A stretch of 64,000 nucleotides of DNA, from assembly GCA_004017535.1 (NCBI GenBank), contig SAJS01000003.1:372001-436000 (forward strand). Reading direction: 5' to 3'. Under the pieces are notes generated by a model, which was not told the DNA's origin, ran no database searches, and was given only the letters and a program-made list of their open reading frames with translations. Source of the stretch: Mesorhizobium sp. (GTDB lineage: Bacteria > Pseudomonadota > Alphaproteobacteria > Rhizobiales > Rhizobiaceae). Position numbers and translations under genes: made by a program. This document shows positions 1-8,668 of this stretch, piece after piece. Positions within the stretch are counted from its first letter, which is position 1. The number at the start of each line of letters is the position of its first letter.

Positions 1-150
1 GACTTCGAGGCGCAGGTCGTAATGATCGGCGGTGGCGTGGTGCTTGTGGACGACGAAGCGGTTGGAGCCCTCGCTGACGGTGCCGCCGGCAGGCTCCGGA
101 GTGCGGGAGAATTCGCGCTTGGCGCGATAGGGTTTGAGGTTGGCGGGCAT
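1..150 (-). CDS. ligD: DNA ligase D, N-terminal 3'-phosphoesterase domain (partial)
   Basis: Only the first 50 codons are inside the window; the gene continues past base 1. The start is an ATG at 150. Residues 32-49 carry the LigD 3'-phosphoesterase signature, with His37, His43 and Asp45 spaced H-x5-H-x-D as in the Mn-binding site that trims ribonucleotides and 3'-phosphates at breaks. In the family this domain is fused to an ATP-dependent ligase and a polymerase/primase for Ku-dependent end joining. Those domains and ku are not visible here. A second, stand-alone ligase lies at 24783-25649. Confidence is high for the domain; full architecture is inference. Confidence 0.85.
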   Translation of the reverse strand, partial: MPANLKPYRAKREFSRTPEPAGGTVSEGSNRFVVHKHHATADHYDLRLEV

Positions 151-199
151 GGATCAGGCGCCGAAGAACGCAATGGAATACGGCGAACGCCGAGTTCCC

Positions 200-371
200 T
201 CGCCCCCCTCTCTGTCCTGCCGGACATCTCCCCCTCTAGGGGGGAGATTGGCAGTTCGAGCGCCGGCACCTCTCTTGCAACGGTGGCGATTGGCGAACCC
301 GGCGGCGACATCTGATCTCCCCCCTTGTGGGGGAGATGTCCGGCAGGACAGAGGGGGGCGCTGTCCCGCCA
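200..371. repeat. Paired inverted palindromic repeat (family A), no gene inside
   Basis: Two arms, about 202-254 and 311-362, are inverted copies of a C-run/G-run element containing CTGTCCTGCCGGACATCTCC. The roughly 56-bp centre holds no gene. Other copies lie at 22489-22646, 40316-40366, 41298-41354, 41788-41843 and 47011-47058. It resembles rhizobial RIME-type mosaic elements; the family letter is mine. Confidence 0.85.
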
Positions 372-415
372 GCATCTGAGATTTTCCTATAGCGCGGCGG
401 AGCAAAGGAAAGAGA

Positions 416-640
416 TCAATCGTCAATTGCCGGCGTCAGTTCCAACTCGGCCGGCGTCAGCCCCTGCCTCAGCTGGCTCAGCCGGAACTCGTCGACCCAA
501 TAGGCCTCGCCGTCGACCAGCACGCGGGCGCTGTAGGAGCCGCCGGAAAAGCGCTGCGCGGTGACATAGACCTTGTGGCGCTCGAGCGCGGACTTCACCG
601 CGGCGCGGCGGGACTTCTCTCTGGCAACGGGACTGGCCAT
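416..640 (-). CDS. Conserved hypothetical protein, 74 aa
   Basis: A small acidic-tailed protein with ATG at 640 and no signal peptide or membrane segment. The N-terminal third is rich in Arg/Lys (SREKSRRAA-like), and the middle has a short beta-rich stretch with Tyr and Trp (SYSARVLVDGEAYWVDEF). No catalytic motif is recognisable. It lies between ligD and the polysaccharide locus, read in the same direction as both, about 96 bp downstream of the acetyltransferase gene. I do not recognise the family; it is called because frame and codon use fit the neighbours. Confidence 0.6.
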   Translation of the reverse strand: MASPVAREKSRRAAVKSALERHKVYVTAQRFSGGSYSARVLVDGEAYWVDEFRLSQLRQGLTPAELELTPAIDD

Positions 641-736
641 GGCCTCACTCGAACACGCTGCCGCCGAAGAATGCGGCTGCCATAAGCATGGCGGAGAGCG
701 GAATGCGAGTCAATTTAGCCAGCGCAGTTCGCCCAC

Positions 737-1966
737 TCACCGCCCCGCCCGCAACCGCCGCCAGCGCTGCATGAAGTCCTGCGCGAGCTTGAACAGGTGC
801 GGGTTGTCGCGCACGAAGGCGACGCCCCGGCCGCGATAGTTGATGGCGCCGCTCGCGGCCAGGCCCTTCAGCGTGATGCCGTAGCAAAGCTCGGACAGAA
901 CCGACTTCACCGCGCCCATATGCTCCTTGTAGCTCTGGTTGCCGACCGACAGGTCGAAATAGTCGAAGCCCTGCCCGCGGCCCCAGCGCATCAGCTCGCC
1001 CATGATGCACAGTCCGGGCGAAACGTTGGGCACCGCGGTCTGGTCGATCGCGACCAGCAGCGCATGCAGTGTGCCGAGATGGACCGCCAGGTACTGGACC
1101 GCGACCATGACGTCGCCGGCGCGCAGGCCGAACACGCGTACCGAACCGTCCTTCAGACCGCGCTGCGCCGCGCTGCGGTAGAAATCGACGACCGGTGGCC
1201 GCGCCAGGAGATCGAACCGGCCCAGCTCGCGAAAACGGCTGAGCCGCATTTCGACAAGCTTGCCGAAAATCGAGTCGACCAACGCCGGAGTGTCGGCTTC
1301 CACCAGCGCCAGGCCGCCATTGCGGTCCAGCCGGCGCAGATCCTTGTTGAGGGCCTTGACGAAGGACGGACGGCAGATGCGCTTGACGACGGTCTCGGCG
1401 TCGCCATCCATGGCGATGCCGTAGCGGGAATGGATGGAATCGCGCGCCTGCGAAAGCAGGGCGAGCGGATTGGCGACGCCGCCGATCTCTTTCGGGATAC
1501 CGGTGATGTGGATGCGGTCCGCCGGCGGCAGCACGGAAAGCACCGCCGCCCAGGCGACTTCGGCGGACTGCCCGGTCCAGGGCGTGGCGTCGGCGAGCAA
1601 GGGTGCCGCGTAGTCGCAGACCCCGCAGCTCAGCCACTCGATCACCCAGTGGCCGAACGCGCGGCGCCGCATCAGCGGCACCAGCATGACCGGTTCGCCG
1701 GTCGCGGCGTCCCGCAATTCGACGATGGCCAGTTCGGCTTTCGGGGGCATGAGCCGCTCGACGATTCCCTCGGCCCAGGCGAAATGCTGATGGCCGGTGC
1801 ACACGCCGGTCGTCTCGAGACGCAGCCAGAGCGGCTTGGCCGTTTCGAGGCTGGTGTGCAACTGCGCCACGTAAGCGACGTCAGCGACGTCAGCGGCGTG
1901 CGGCGCAGCCTCGCCGTCGGCCAGGCCGGTCGTCATCGCGGCCATCGGCATTGCCTGGCTTGCCAC
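737..1966 (-). CDS. GNAT-family acetyltransferase, BioF2/CelD-like, exopolysaccharide locus
   Basis: A protein of 409 residues with ATG at 1966. The region around residues 180-370 matches the BioF2-like GNAT fold seen in CelD-type cellulose or polysaccharide biosynthesis proteins, including the run VFGLRAGDVMVAVQYLA and the acetyl-CoA-side segment DYFDLSVGNQSYKEHMGA. In this family the enzyme is thought to acylate polysaccharide or its precursors. It is the last gene of a minus-strand run with the flippase (1976-3283) and glycosyltransferase (3280-4464), separated from the flippase by only 9 bp, so co-transcription is likely. Residues 20-35 hold a short Ala/Asp/Val near-repeat. Exact acyl donor and acceptor are unknown. 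Confidence 0.75.
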   Translation of the reverse strand: MASQAMPMAAMTTGLADGEAAPHAADVADVAYVAQLHTSLETAKPLWLRLETTGVCTGHQHFAWAEGIVERLMPPKAELAIVELRDAATGEPVMLVPLMRRRAFGHWVIEWLSCGVCDYAAPLLADATPWTGQSAEVAWAAVLSVLPPADRIHITGIPKEIGGVANPLALLSQARDSIHSRYGIAMDGDAETVVKRICRPSFVKALNKDLRRLDRNGGLALVEADTPALVDSIFGKLVEMRLSRFRELGRFDLLARPPVVDFYRSAAQRGLKDGSVRVFGLRAGDVMVAVQYLAVHLGTLHALLVAIDQTAVPNVSPGLCIMGELMRWGRGQGFDYFDLSVGNQSYKEHMGAVKSVLSELCYGITLKGLAASGAINYRGRGVAFVRDNPHLFKLAQDFMQRWRRLRAGR

Positions 1967-1975
1967 ATCATTCTC

Positions 1976-3283
1976 CTATCGTTTCTGCACGGCGAGCGTC
2001 GCCGCGCGGCGCCAGGCACCGACCATCGTGGGGCGTTGCTCGTTGGGGTGCTTGAGGTTCCACATGCGGTTGGCCGTGAAATACCATGAGGCCACCAGCA
2101 CGAAGGTCTCGGACACCGCCGCGCCGGCCAGCGCCCATGTCGACGGCGCGACGGCCAGCAGGATGCCGATCGTCGCCAGCCCGACGATCGCGCCGGCCAT
2201 GGTGATGAAGGCGACGATGCGGAAATCGCCCAGAATCTCGAGGACCACGCGCGGCATCACATAGGCCATGATCGGCACGAAGTTGGCGATGGCGAAAATT
2301 CCGATCAGGCCGACCGAGGCATGCTGCAGAGCCTGCGATCTGATCATCGGCAGTACGAACAGAACGCCGCAGCCATAGGCCAGGCTGCCGCAACCCATGA
2401 CGAGCGCCCAGATCTTGGCCTGCGTCCAGACGCGGTCGAACTCCTTGTTGCGCACCAGCTTTGCAAGTTCCGGCTGCAGCATGTTCGAGAAGGCAAGGCT
2501 GGAGATGCGCAGCGGCGCGAACAGCACCAGCACCGCCGCCAGTGGAGCGTAGGCGGCAGGCCCGGCGATGCCCGCGACCAGCAGCGCCAGGGATTGCCCC
2601 TGAATGTTGGTGGTGGTGGCGCTGAACCCCGACCAGCAGAGCTGCGGCCAGAGCTTTGCATAGCGCCGCCAGGTCGGCGCGCGAAACGAGACGCGCAGCC
2701 TGCGGCGCGCCAGTTTCACCAGCACCGCGATGCCGACGATATTGGCCGCGGCAAGTGCATAGAAGGTGGTCTGAAGCGCGTTCGCGAAGAACCAGATCGC
2801 CGCTGCCGCCAGCACGATGCCCGCGATCGTGAATGCGGCGTCGCTGATGGAGACGACGAGTTGCATGCGGCGCGCGAAGAATGCCGTGCGCATATGGCTG
2901 CGCAGCGACCAGGCGCAGACGAAGCAGGCGGCGCCGATGCCGCTCGGGTCGCCGAGGAGGCGCATCAGCAGCCCCGTGCCCAGCCCCATCAGCAGCGCCA
3001 CCACAAGCGCGGCCGATCCGAAGGTCATGTCATAGGCGTCGACGCCGGCGCTGTTGGTGCTCTTGCCCATCCATATGGCGGCCGGAACGGCGGTGAGCGA
3101 ACGGATATAGGACAGGCCGACGCCGCCCATCACCATGGCCAGCGCGAAGAGGCCGTAACCTTCGGCCGACAGAAGATGCAGCAGCGCGATGTTGAGGGCG
3201 AAATGGAAGCCGCTCTGCATCGCCTCGCCGCCGATCATCAACATGAGGCGCCGCACCAGATGGGCAGGGAAGGTGAACTTCAC
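1976..3283 (-). CDS. Polysaccharide flippase (Wzx/MOP superfamily)
   Basis: A protein of 435 residues, hydrophobic throughout with about 12 predicted membrane segments and an Arg-rich N-terminus (LVRRLMLMIGGEAMQSG). This is the layout of MOP-superfamily lipid-linked oligosaccharide flippases. The predicted role is moving undecaprenyl-linked repeat units across the inner membrane for Wzy-dependent polymerisation. Its start codon overlaps the end of the upstream glycosyltransferase gene by 4 bp, so the pair is translationally coupled. Length is normal for Wzx. Fold-level assignment is solid; the transported sugar unit cannot be read from sequence. Confidence 0.82.
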   Translation of the reverse strand: MKFTFPAHLVRRLMLMIGGEAMQSGFHFALNIALLHLLSAEGYGLFALAMVMGGVGLSYIRSLTAVPAAIWMGKSTNSAGVDAYDMTFGSAALVVALLMGLGTGLLMRLLGDPSGIGAACFVCAWSLRSHMRTAFFARRMQLVVSISDAAFTIAGIVLAAAAIWFFANALQTTFYALAAANIVGIAVLVKLARRRLRVSFRAPTWRRYAKLWPQLCWSGFSATTTNIQGQSLALLVAGIAGPAAYAPLAAVLVLFAPLRISSLAFSNMLQPELAKLVRNKEFDRVWTQAKIWALVMGCGSLAYGCGVLFVLPMIRSQALQHASVGLIGIFAIANFVPIMAYVMPRVVLEILGDFRIVAFITMAGAIVGLATIGILLAVAPSTWALAGAAVSETFVLVASWYFTANRMWNLKHPNEQRPTMVGAWRRAATLAVQKR

Positions 3284-4464
3284 GGGCTCGTCTCCGCCTC
3301 GCGGGCGACGCCCGCCCGCCCCCGCCGCGGCGTGGCCGCCTTCAGCTTGTCGGCCACGATCGCCACGATCGCGGCGGCGGCGATATGCTCGCTGAAGAGC
3401 GTCTCGTAGCGCGCGCGGCCGGCGGCGGCGAAATCGCGCCAGAGCTCCGGCCGCTGGATGATCTCGCTGAGCTTGCCTGCAAGGGCCTTGGCATCCCCCG
3501 GCGGCACATGCCAGCCGGTCTCGCCGTCGGCCACCACTTCCACCAGCCCGCCGATCGCCGACACCAGCGGCGGCCTGCCCCAGCCCATCGCCTCGATGGC
3601 GACGCGGCCAAGCGATTCCGGGCGGCGCGACGGCACCGCCACGATATCGGCCCAGCGGTAGTGATCGGTGGGGTCGGAGACAAAGGGCAGCACCTCGACA
3701 TGCCCAGTAAGCCCCATGCGACCGACCAGCTCGGCGAGCGCCTGCTCGCGCTCGACGCTTTCGAAGGCGCCGCCGACGAGACGGACCTCGACGCGATTGC
3801 GCAACCCAGCGGGAAGCGAGGCGACTGCTTCGAGCAGCACCTCCTGCCCCTTGATGCGGTTGACACGGCCAAGCAGCAGGACCCTGAGCGGGCGGCTGCC
3901 GTCATAGGTCACCGGCAGGGCGGCCAGCGGCCCGGCGACGCCGTTATAGACGACATGCGTGCGCCGCCCGCTGGCATCGACGGCCGGCGGATCACCGAAA
4001 GTGGCGCGCGTGGCGCGCGAGTTGAAGATCAGGTCCGCACGGCTCCAGCGCATCAGGGTGACAAGGACCTTGCGCAATATGCCCTCGGGGATCTCGTGGA
4101 TGTGCAGCAGCGCCTTGCGCGGCAAAAGCCGCGCCGCCAGCGCATAGTCGGCGATGATCGAGGTGTTGATGTAGGTCAGGTCGCTGCCCCGCATGCGCCG
4201 CCAGGCGCGCCAGAGCGCCGCGGGCAGCCGCGCCATCTCGACGGTGGCGAGCCTGAGCATCGCCTGGCGCCTGAGCACCCAGAGCGGCTCGAACACGATG
4301 CGGCTGGCATGCGGCTTGAGGATCTCGACGATCGGCCCCTCGCGCGGCAGCACGATCTCAATTTCGGCGGCCGGAAACGCGGCGCGCAACGCAGCCACGC
4401 TCTCGGCGAAGCTACGGTCCGAACCATAGAGCTCATAGCCCTGATGAATGCAGGCAATGCGCAT
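3280..4464 (-). CDS. Glycosyltransferase family 4 (GT-B)
   Basis: 394 residues. An in-frame upstream start at 4569 exists, but the ATG at 4464 is preferred: a GGAAAGAG ribosome site sits just upstream and MRIACIHQGYELYGSDRSF is the usual GT4 beginning. The donor-site half has LGRVNRIKGQEVLLEA and the E-x7-E motif region PESLGRVAIEAMGWGRP, typical of retaining GT-B enzymes. It should add a sugar to the lipid-linked EPS repeat on the cytoplasmic side. It is first in the minus-strand run with flippase and acetyltransferase, and a sigma-54-like site lies at 4582-4597. The sugar specificity is not predictable. Confidence 0.85.
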   Translation of the reverse strand: MRIACIHQGYELYGSDRSFAESVAALRAAFPAAEIEIVLPREGPIVEILKPHASRIVFEPLWVLRRQAMLRLATVEMARLPAALWRAWRRMRGSDLTYINTSIIADYALAARLLPRKALLHIHEIPEGILRKVLVTLMRWSRADLIFNSRATRATFGDPPAVDASGRRTHVVYNGVAGPLAALPVTYDGSRPLRVLLLGRVNRIKGQEVLLEAVASLPAGLRNRVEVRLVGGAFESVEREQALAELVGRMGLTGHVEVLPFVSDPTDHYRWADIVAVPSRRPESLGRVAIEAMGWGRPPLVSAIGGLVEVVADGETGWHVPPGDAKALAGKLSEIIQRPELWRDFAAAGRARYETLFSEHIAAAAIVAIVADKLKAATPRRGRAGVAREAETSP

Positions 4465-4581
4465 CACTCTCTTTCCACCCGCACCCCGAGTCCGCTCGGC
4501 ACCGGGCCCTTCAAGCGCGGAAGAAACTTCATGCCAATTCCGCACGCCGCTCTGCCCAGCGGCGGCCACCGCAGGCCCAGG

Positions 4582-4597
4582 AGCAAGGATCGTGCCG
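4582..4597 (-). promoter_or_regulatory. Sigma-54 promoter match for glycosyltransferase/flippase run
   Basis: Minus-strand CGGCACGATCCTTGCT keeps the invariant GG and GC dinucleotides exactly 10 bp apart and has a consensus TTGCT; only the first T of TGGCAC is C. It lies about 118 bp upstream of the ATG at 4464. Weaker than the two plus-strand sites. Confidence 0.5.
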
Positions 4598-4748
4598 ACT
4601 TCCAGATTGCCCTGCTGCGGCCCTGGTACCCGACCGTGCCCCGTATCGACACAGATACGTCGCGAAGGTTGACCGATAATGAAGCAAGCCCCGCGCTCTG
4701 AAGAGAAATTTTACACCTTCATGCGAGTATCCACCCTGGGGGTACCCC

Positions 4749-4764
4749 TGGCACGGAAGTTGCT
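4749..4764 (+). promoter_or_regulatory. Sigma-54 promoter for DUF1972 glycosyltransferase/GH5 operon
   Basis: TGGCACGGAAGTTGCT is a full match to the -24/-12 consensus TGGCACR-N4-TTGCW, with GG and GC 10 bp apart. The ATG at 4791 is 27 bp downstream of the element, a normal leader. An NtrC-type activator would be needed; none is encoded in the window. Confidence 0.78.
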
Positions 4765-4790
4765 GGGCGGTCATTGACACAGCAACAACC

Positions 4791-6008
4791 ATGACCGGAC
4801 CCCGGGGGAATCCTTTTATTTTGAAACCGGAACGACCTTCCAACCCGATCGAAAAGCCTTCGATCCTGATCCTGGGGACACGCGGCATTCCGGCTTCCCA
4901 CGGCGGCTTCGAGACTTTCGCCGAGCGCCTGGCGCTTTTCCTGGCCGGACGCGGCTGGAAGGTCGGCGTCTACTGCCAGAAGGAAGTCGAGCTCGTCGGC
5001 CAAAGGGTGACGAGCGACACCTGGCGCGGCATCGAGCTCATCACCATCGAGGTCGCCTCCAGGGGCCCGCGCGCGACGCTGGAATTCGACTGGCAATGCG
5101 TGCTCGACGCCGCCAGGCGTCCTGGTGTCTGCCTGGTGCTCGGCTATAACGGCGCGGTGTTCCTGACCTGGCTCAGGCTCATGCGGCGCAAGATCATCAC
5201 CAACATGGACGGCATCGAGTGGCGGCGGCCGAAATGGGGGCCGGCGGCGCGCGCCTGGTTCTGGCTCAACGAATGGATCGGCGCCTGGCTCTCGCAACGG
5301 CTTATCGCAGACCACCCGGCGATCGCCGACCATCTGGCGACGCGGCGGCCGCGCAGCGCCATCGCCACCATCGCCTACGGGGCCGACCCGGTGACCTTGG
5401 CGCCGGACGAACCCGTTCGCGCGCTCGGGCTGGAGCCCGGCAAATATCTGGTCTCGATCGCGCGCATCGAACCCGACAACAACATCCTGCCGATCATCGA
5501 AGCCTTCCGCCGCCGCGATCGCGGCGACATGAAGCTGGTGGTGCTGGGCACGCTCAACGACGAGATCCCCTACCATAGCGCCGTGCGCGAGGCAGCAGGT
5601 TCGGTGGTGATCATGCCGGGCGCGATCTACGACCAGGCGACCGTGAAGGCGCTGCGCTACCATGCGCGCGCCTATATGCACGGCCACACGGTGGGCGGCA
5701 CCAACCCCTCGTTGGTCGAGGCGCTGGCTGCCGGCAACATGGTGATCGCCCATGACAACCGCTACAACCGCTGGGTCGCCGGCGAGGCGGCGATCTATTT
5801 CAACGACACCGACAGCCTGAGCCAGCGGATCGACGCGGCGCTGGCCGACGACGCGCTGGTGGCGCGCTGCAGCAAGGCGGCGCGGGCACGCGCCCGCGAG
5901 GCCTTCCGCTGGGACGACGTGCTCAGCGCCTATGAGAAGGAAGCGCTGCGGCAGCTCGGCGGCGCCACCGCCGCGCCGGCGCAAGCCGACCGCGCAAAAC
6001 ACGCATGA
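4791..6008 (+). CDS. Glycosyltransferase with DUF1972 N-terminal domain
   Basis: 405 residues. Residues 24-50 (ILGTRGIPASHGGFETFAE) are the hallmark of the DUF1972/GT4 rhamnosyltransferase-like group used in capsule and EPS assembly. A GT-B donor half follows, with VSIARIEPDNNILPIIEAF and the acceptor-side GGTNPSLVEALAAGN motif containing the conserved Glu. The product is cytoplasmic and predicted to extend the lipid-linked repeat. It overlaps no gene upstream, and the GH5 gene begins 11 bp after its stop, so they form an operon behind the sigma-54 element at 4749. Sugar specificity is unknown. Confidence 0.85.
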   Translation: MTGPRGNPFILKPERPSNPIEKPSILILGTRGIPASHGGFETFAERLALFLAGRGWKVGVYCQKEVELVGQRVTSDTWRGIELITIEVASRGPRATLEFDWQCVLDAARRPGVCLVLGYNGAVFLTWLRLMRRKIITNMDGIEWRRPKWGPAARAWFWLNEWIGAWLSQRLIADHPAIADHLATRRPRSAIATIAYGADPVTLAPDEPVRALGLEPGKYLVSIARIEPDNNILPIIEAFRRRDRGDMKLVVLGTLNDEIPYHSAVREAAGSVVIMPGAIYDQATVKALRYHARAYMHGHTVGGTNPSLVEALAAGNMVIAHDNRYNRWVAGEAAIYFNDTDSLSQRIDAALADDALVARCSKAARARAREAFRWDDVLSAYEKEALRQLGGATAAPAQADRAKHA

Positions 6009-6018
6009 CTGGGCACGC

Positions 6019-7284
6019 ATGACCGGCTGGTCTCGCCGCCGTCTGCTCGGCGCGGCGCTGGTCGCGGCGACGGCGCCGCTGGCGGTCCCGCCGCTTGTAT
6101 CTAAAGCGCGCGCCGCCGGCGAATGGCCTTTCAGGCGCGGCGTCAACGCCTGGCCGTGGTTTGCACTGACGCGCGAATTTCCCGCGCCCCGCACCGACTA
6201 TGACTGGCCGCCCTTCCAGTCGCAGCGGCCGGTGCCGACGCCGGCCGACCTTGCCCGGCTGCGCGCCAGCGGGCTCGACTTCATCCGCCTGCCTGTCGAT
6301 CCGGGCCCGTTCCTGGCCGCCGATGCGGGCCGGCGCGCCGACCTCATGGCGATGCTCAGCGCGGCGGTCGAAGCCGCTCTAGCCGCCGACCTCGGCGTCA
6401 TCGTCAACGTGCAGGCCAATGGCGCCACCCATTACTGGAACCCCGAGCGCATGGTTTCCAGCACCGGCGCGCCGGAATTCCCCCGCTATCGCGCTTTTGT
6501 CGCCGACGTCGCCGGCATGCTCAAGGACATGGCGCCCGGCAGGGTCGCGCTGGAACCGGTGAATGAGCCGCCGCAGGACTGCTCCTCCGAGGCGTGGCCC
6601 AAGGTGCAGGCAGCGCTGCTGACCGCCGCGCGGGGCTCGGCGAAAGACCTGCCGCTGCTCACCACCGGCGGCTGCGGCTCGATGGTGCGGGGCCTCACCG
6701 CGCTCGATCCGGCGCCGCTGGCGGTATTCGAGCCGATCCTGTTCACCTTCCACTTCTACGAACCCTACCTGTTCAGCCATCAGGGCGCGCCATGGATGGG
6801 CGAGCCGGTCTATCGCGCGCTGAACAACGTGCCCTGGCCGGCCACGGCCGGCTCATTGGAGCAAACGCTGGCCTCGGTCCGGGCAAGGATGGCTGAGGAT
6901 ACGGAGAGGTCCGACGAGGCCAAGAAGGCCGCCTATGCCGAGACCGAGAAGGTGCTCAAAGTCTATTTCGACGCGCAGCCCGGCCGCGGCTTCATCGACG
7001 GCTATCTCGCGCAGGTGAGCGAATGGGCGGACGGCCACGGCATCGTGCCCGGGCGTATCATCATGGGCGAGTTCGGCGCGTTGCGAACCGACGCCCGCTA
7101 CACCGCCGCGCCCAATCCCGACCGCGCCCGCTATATCGCCGACGTGCGGCAGAGCGCCGAAGCCGCCGGCTTTCCCTGGGCGTTCTGGGACCTGTTCGAC
7201 GGCATGGGCATGATGGACGACACAACCCGCGCGCTGGATCCCGCCATGGTCGAGGCGCTCGGCTTGACGATGCCGCGCGCTTGA
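6019..7284 (+). CDS. Glycoside hydrolase family 5 (cellulase-like), Tat-exported
   Basis: 421 residues from the ATG at 6019; a longer frame from 5932 only runs back into the upstream gene. The N-terminus SRRRLLGAALVAA is a twin-arginine signal ending near ARAAG, so the enzyme is exported folded. Clan GH-A residues are visible: acid/base Glu about residue 183 in LEPVNEPP and nucleophile Glu about residue 351 in IIMGEFGA. It probably trims or cleaves the locus's own beta-linked polysaccharide during polymerisation or release, as EPS-locus endoglycanases do. It sits 11 bp behind the glycosyltransferase gene. Substrate is inferred from context. Confidence 0.85.
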   Translation: MTGWSRRRLLGAALVAATAPLAVPPLVSKARAAGEWPFRRGVNAWPWFALTREFPAPRTDYDWPPFQSQRPVPTPADLARLRASGLDFIRLPVDPGPFLAADAGRRADLMAMLSAAVEAALAADLGVIVNVQANGATHYWNPERMVSSTGAPEFPRYRAFVADVAGMLKDMAPGRVALEPVNEPPQDCSSEAWPKVQAALLTAARGSAKDLPLLTTGGCGSMVRGLTALDPAPLAVFEPILFTFHFYEPYLFSHQGAPWMGEPVYRALNNVPWPATAGSLEQTLASVRARMAEDTERSDEAKKAAYAETEKVLKVYFDAQPGRGFIDGYLAQVSEWADGHGIVPGRIIMGEFGALRTDARYTAAPNPDRARYIADVRQSAEAAGFPWAFWDLFDGMGMMDDTTRALDPAMVEALGLTMPRA

Positions 7285-7295
7285 CGGGTTGAATG

Positions 7296-7319
7296 ACCAA
7301 ACAGCTCCAAGGGTTTGGT
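7296..7319. terminator. Bidirectional hairpin between convergent genes
   Basis: ACCAAAC (7296-7302) pairs with GTTTGGT (7313-7319), followed by a short T run on the plus strand and preceded by A-rich sequence on the other. It lies between the convergent GH5 and polymerase genes. Confidence 0.6.
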
Positions 7320-7320
7320 T

Positions 7321-8667
7321 TTACAAAAGAGCATGACGAAAGCCGGCGTTTCGTGTTCCCGGCATTTCGCTTTCGATCCTCGCCGGCCTGTACAGCGCCA
7401 GGGCGATCACCACGAATTTGGTCATCAGCGTCGTCTTGGAGGCGATGCTTTCGGAGGTGTTGAGCAGGATGAGCCAGCCCAGCATCGGCAGCCAGATGCC
7501 CGGGTGGCAGCGGCGCGCGACCTCGTGCATGAACAGCGCGAAGCCGAAGAAGATCAGGAGCGTGAAGAAGGCGCCCTGATAGAGCGTGAAGCGCAGGATT
7601 GGATTCTCGATGCCCTGCTCCAGGCCGGTGATGCGGCGCATGCTGTCGAGCAGGTCGACATCTGGGCCGACGATCAGGTCGCGCAGCTCAAGATGCCGGA
7701 AGAGGTCGAACATCTCGACGCGGGCATTGGCGCTGCCGCTGTCGGACACGAAACGTCCGAGCAGCGCGTCGAAGAAGCCGTAATAGCCGGCAAGCGCGAC
7801 CGCCAGCGGCAGCAACGCGGCGAGCATGATCACCAGCGCGGCGCCCAAGAGGTTGACGCGCCCGGTCCTGAGCTGCGCCAGGCCCTGGATCAGCAGATAG
7901 ACGCCGCCGAGCAGGATCGTCAGAACCATGCCCGAGCGGCCGCCGAAGGCGACCAGCGCGCAGAACTGCAAGCCGACAAGCGCCAGCCTGAGCGGCGTCG
8001 ACAGCGAGCGCGACCCCGACAGCAGCGACAGCACATAGATCGAGGTGACCGTTGCATTGGAGAGCGGATGCCCCTGCAATGCCGTCGAGCGCAAATCGTT
8101 GACGAACACGGCGCCGTCGAACCTGTAGGGGAACACCAGATGCTTTGTGCCGAACTCGAACAGCGCCATCAGCGCGTTCACCGTCATCACGGCATGGATG
8201 ACGATCCGCAGCTGGGCAAAGGTCTTCTCATCGTCCTCGCTAAGCAGCAGCACGACCAGCGCCGGGGCGACGAACGTGTCGATCATGCCGGCCATGCCGG
8301 GGCGCTGCCTGAGGATGACGACGAAGAGAAGCACCGTCGAGATCACCGCCATCAGCATGGTTGCCGGCCGCTTGTTGGTGACATGGACAACATAGCCGAC
8401 CGGATTGCCGAAGGTGCAGGCGCGCCAGACGAACACGAGCACGAAGAGATAGGTGGACGGGTGGATCTTGCTCAGCGGGCTGCCCTGCAGGCCGTCGTAA
8501 TTGTAGCCGGCCAGCCACAGCATGCCGCCCGAGACGGAAAACAGAAGCAGCACCGCCACGGTGATGCCAAGCCGGGTCAGCGTGTCAACCGGAACAGTGC
8601 GCGGGCCCGCTGTGCCGTAGCCCGGAGCCGGGACAGGTCGAACGGGACCCGCCAGGACCGAGGCCAT
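7321..8667 (-). CDS. Polysaccharide polymerase / O-antigen ligase-like (VpsF-type) membrane protein
   Basis: 448 residues with about 10-11 predicted membrane segments and one larger extracytoplasmic loop around residues 290-350 (RFVSDSGSANARVEMFDLF and following). This is the layout of Wzy polymerases and WaaL-type ligases. FGGRSGMVLTILLGG resembles the conserved Arg-containing segment before that loop. In context it should be the Wzy of the EPS pathway. It begins one base after the stop of the chain-length gene, so the two are one transcript. A ligase role cannot be excluded from sequence alone. Confidence 0.75.
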   Translation of the reverse strand: MASVLAGPVRPVPAPGYGTAGPRTVPVDTLTRLGITVAVLLLFSVSGGMLWLAGYNYDGLQGSPLSKIHPSTYLFVLVFVWRACTFGNPVGYVVHVTNKRPATMLMAVISTVLLFVVILRQRPGMAGMIDTFVAPALVVLLLSEDDEKTFAQLRIVIHAVMTVNALMALFEFGTKHLVFPYRFDGAVFVNDLRSTALQGHPLSNATVTSIYVLSLLSGSRSLSTPLRLALVGLQFCALVAFGGRSGMVLTILLGGVYLLIQGLAQLRTGRVNLLGAALVIMLAALLPLAVALAGYYGFFDALLGRFVSDSGSANARVEMFDLFRHLELRDLIVGPDVDLLDSMRRITGLEQGIENPILRFTLYQGAFFTLLIFFGFALFMHEVARRCHPGIWLPMLGWLILLNTSESIASKTTLMTKFVVIALALYRPARIESEMPGTRNAGFRHALL

Positions 8668-8668
8668 G

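Larger units (their letters stand above)
4465..4790. other. Divergent intergenic control region of the EPS locus
   Basis: 326 bp between two divergent glycosyltransferase genes. It holds two sigma-54 promoter matches facing outward (separate entries). No other gene is seen; longer open frames here are upstream extensions lacking ribosome sites. Confidence 0.6.
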
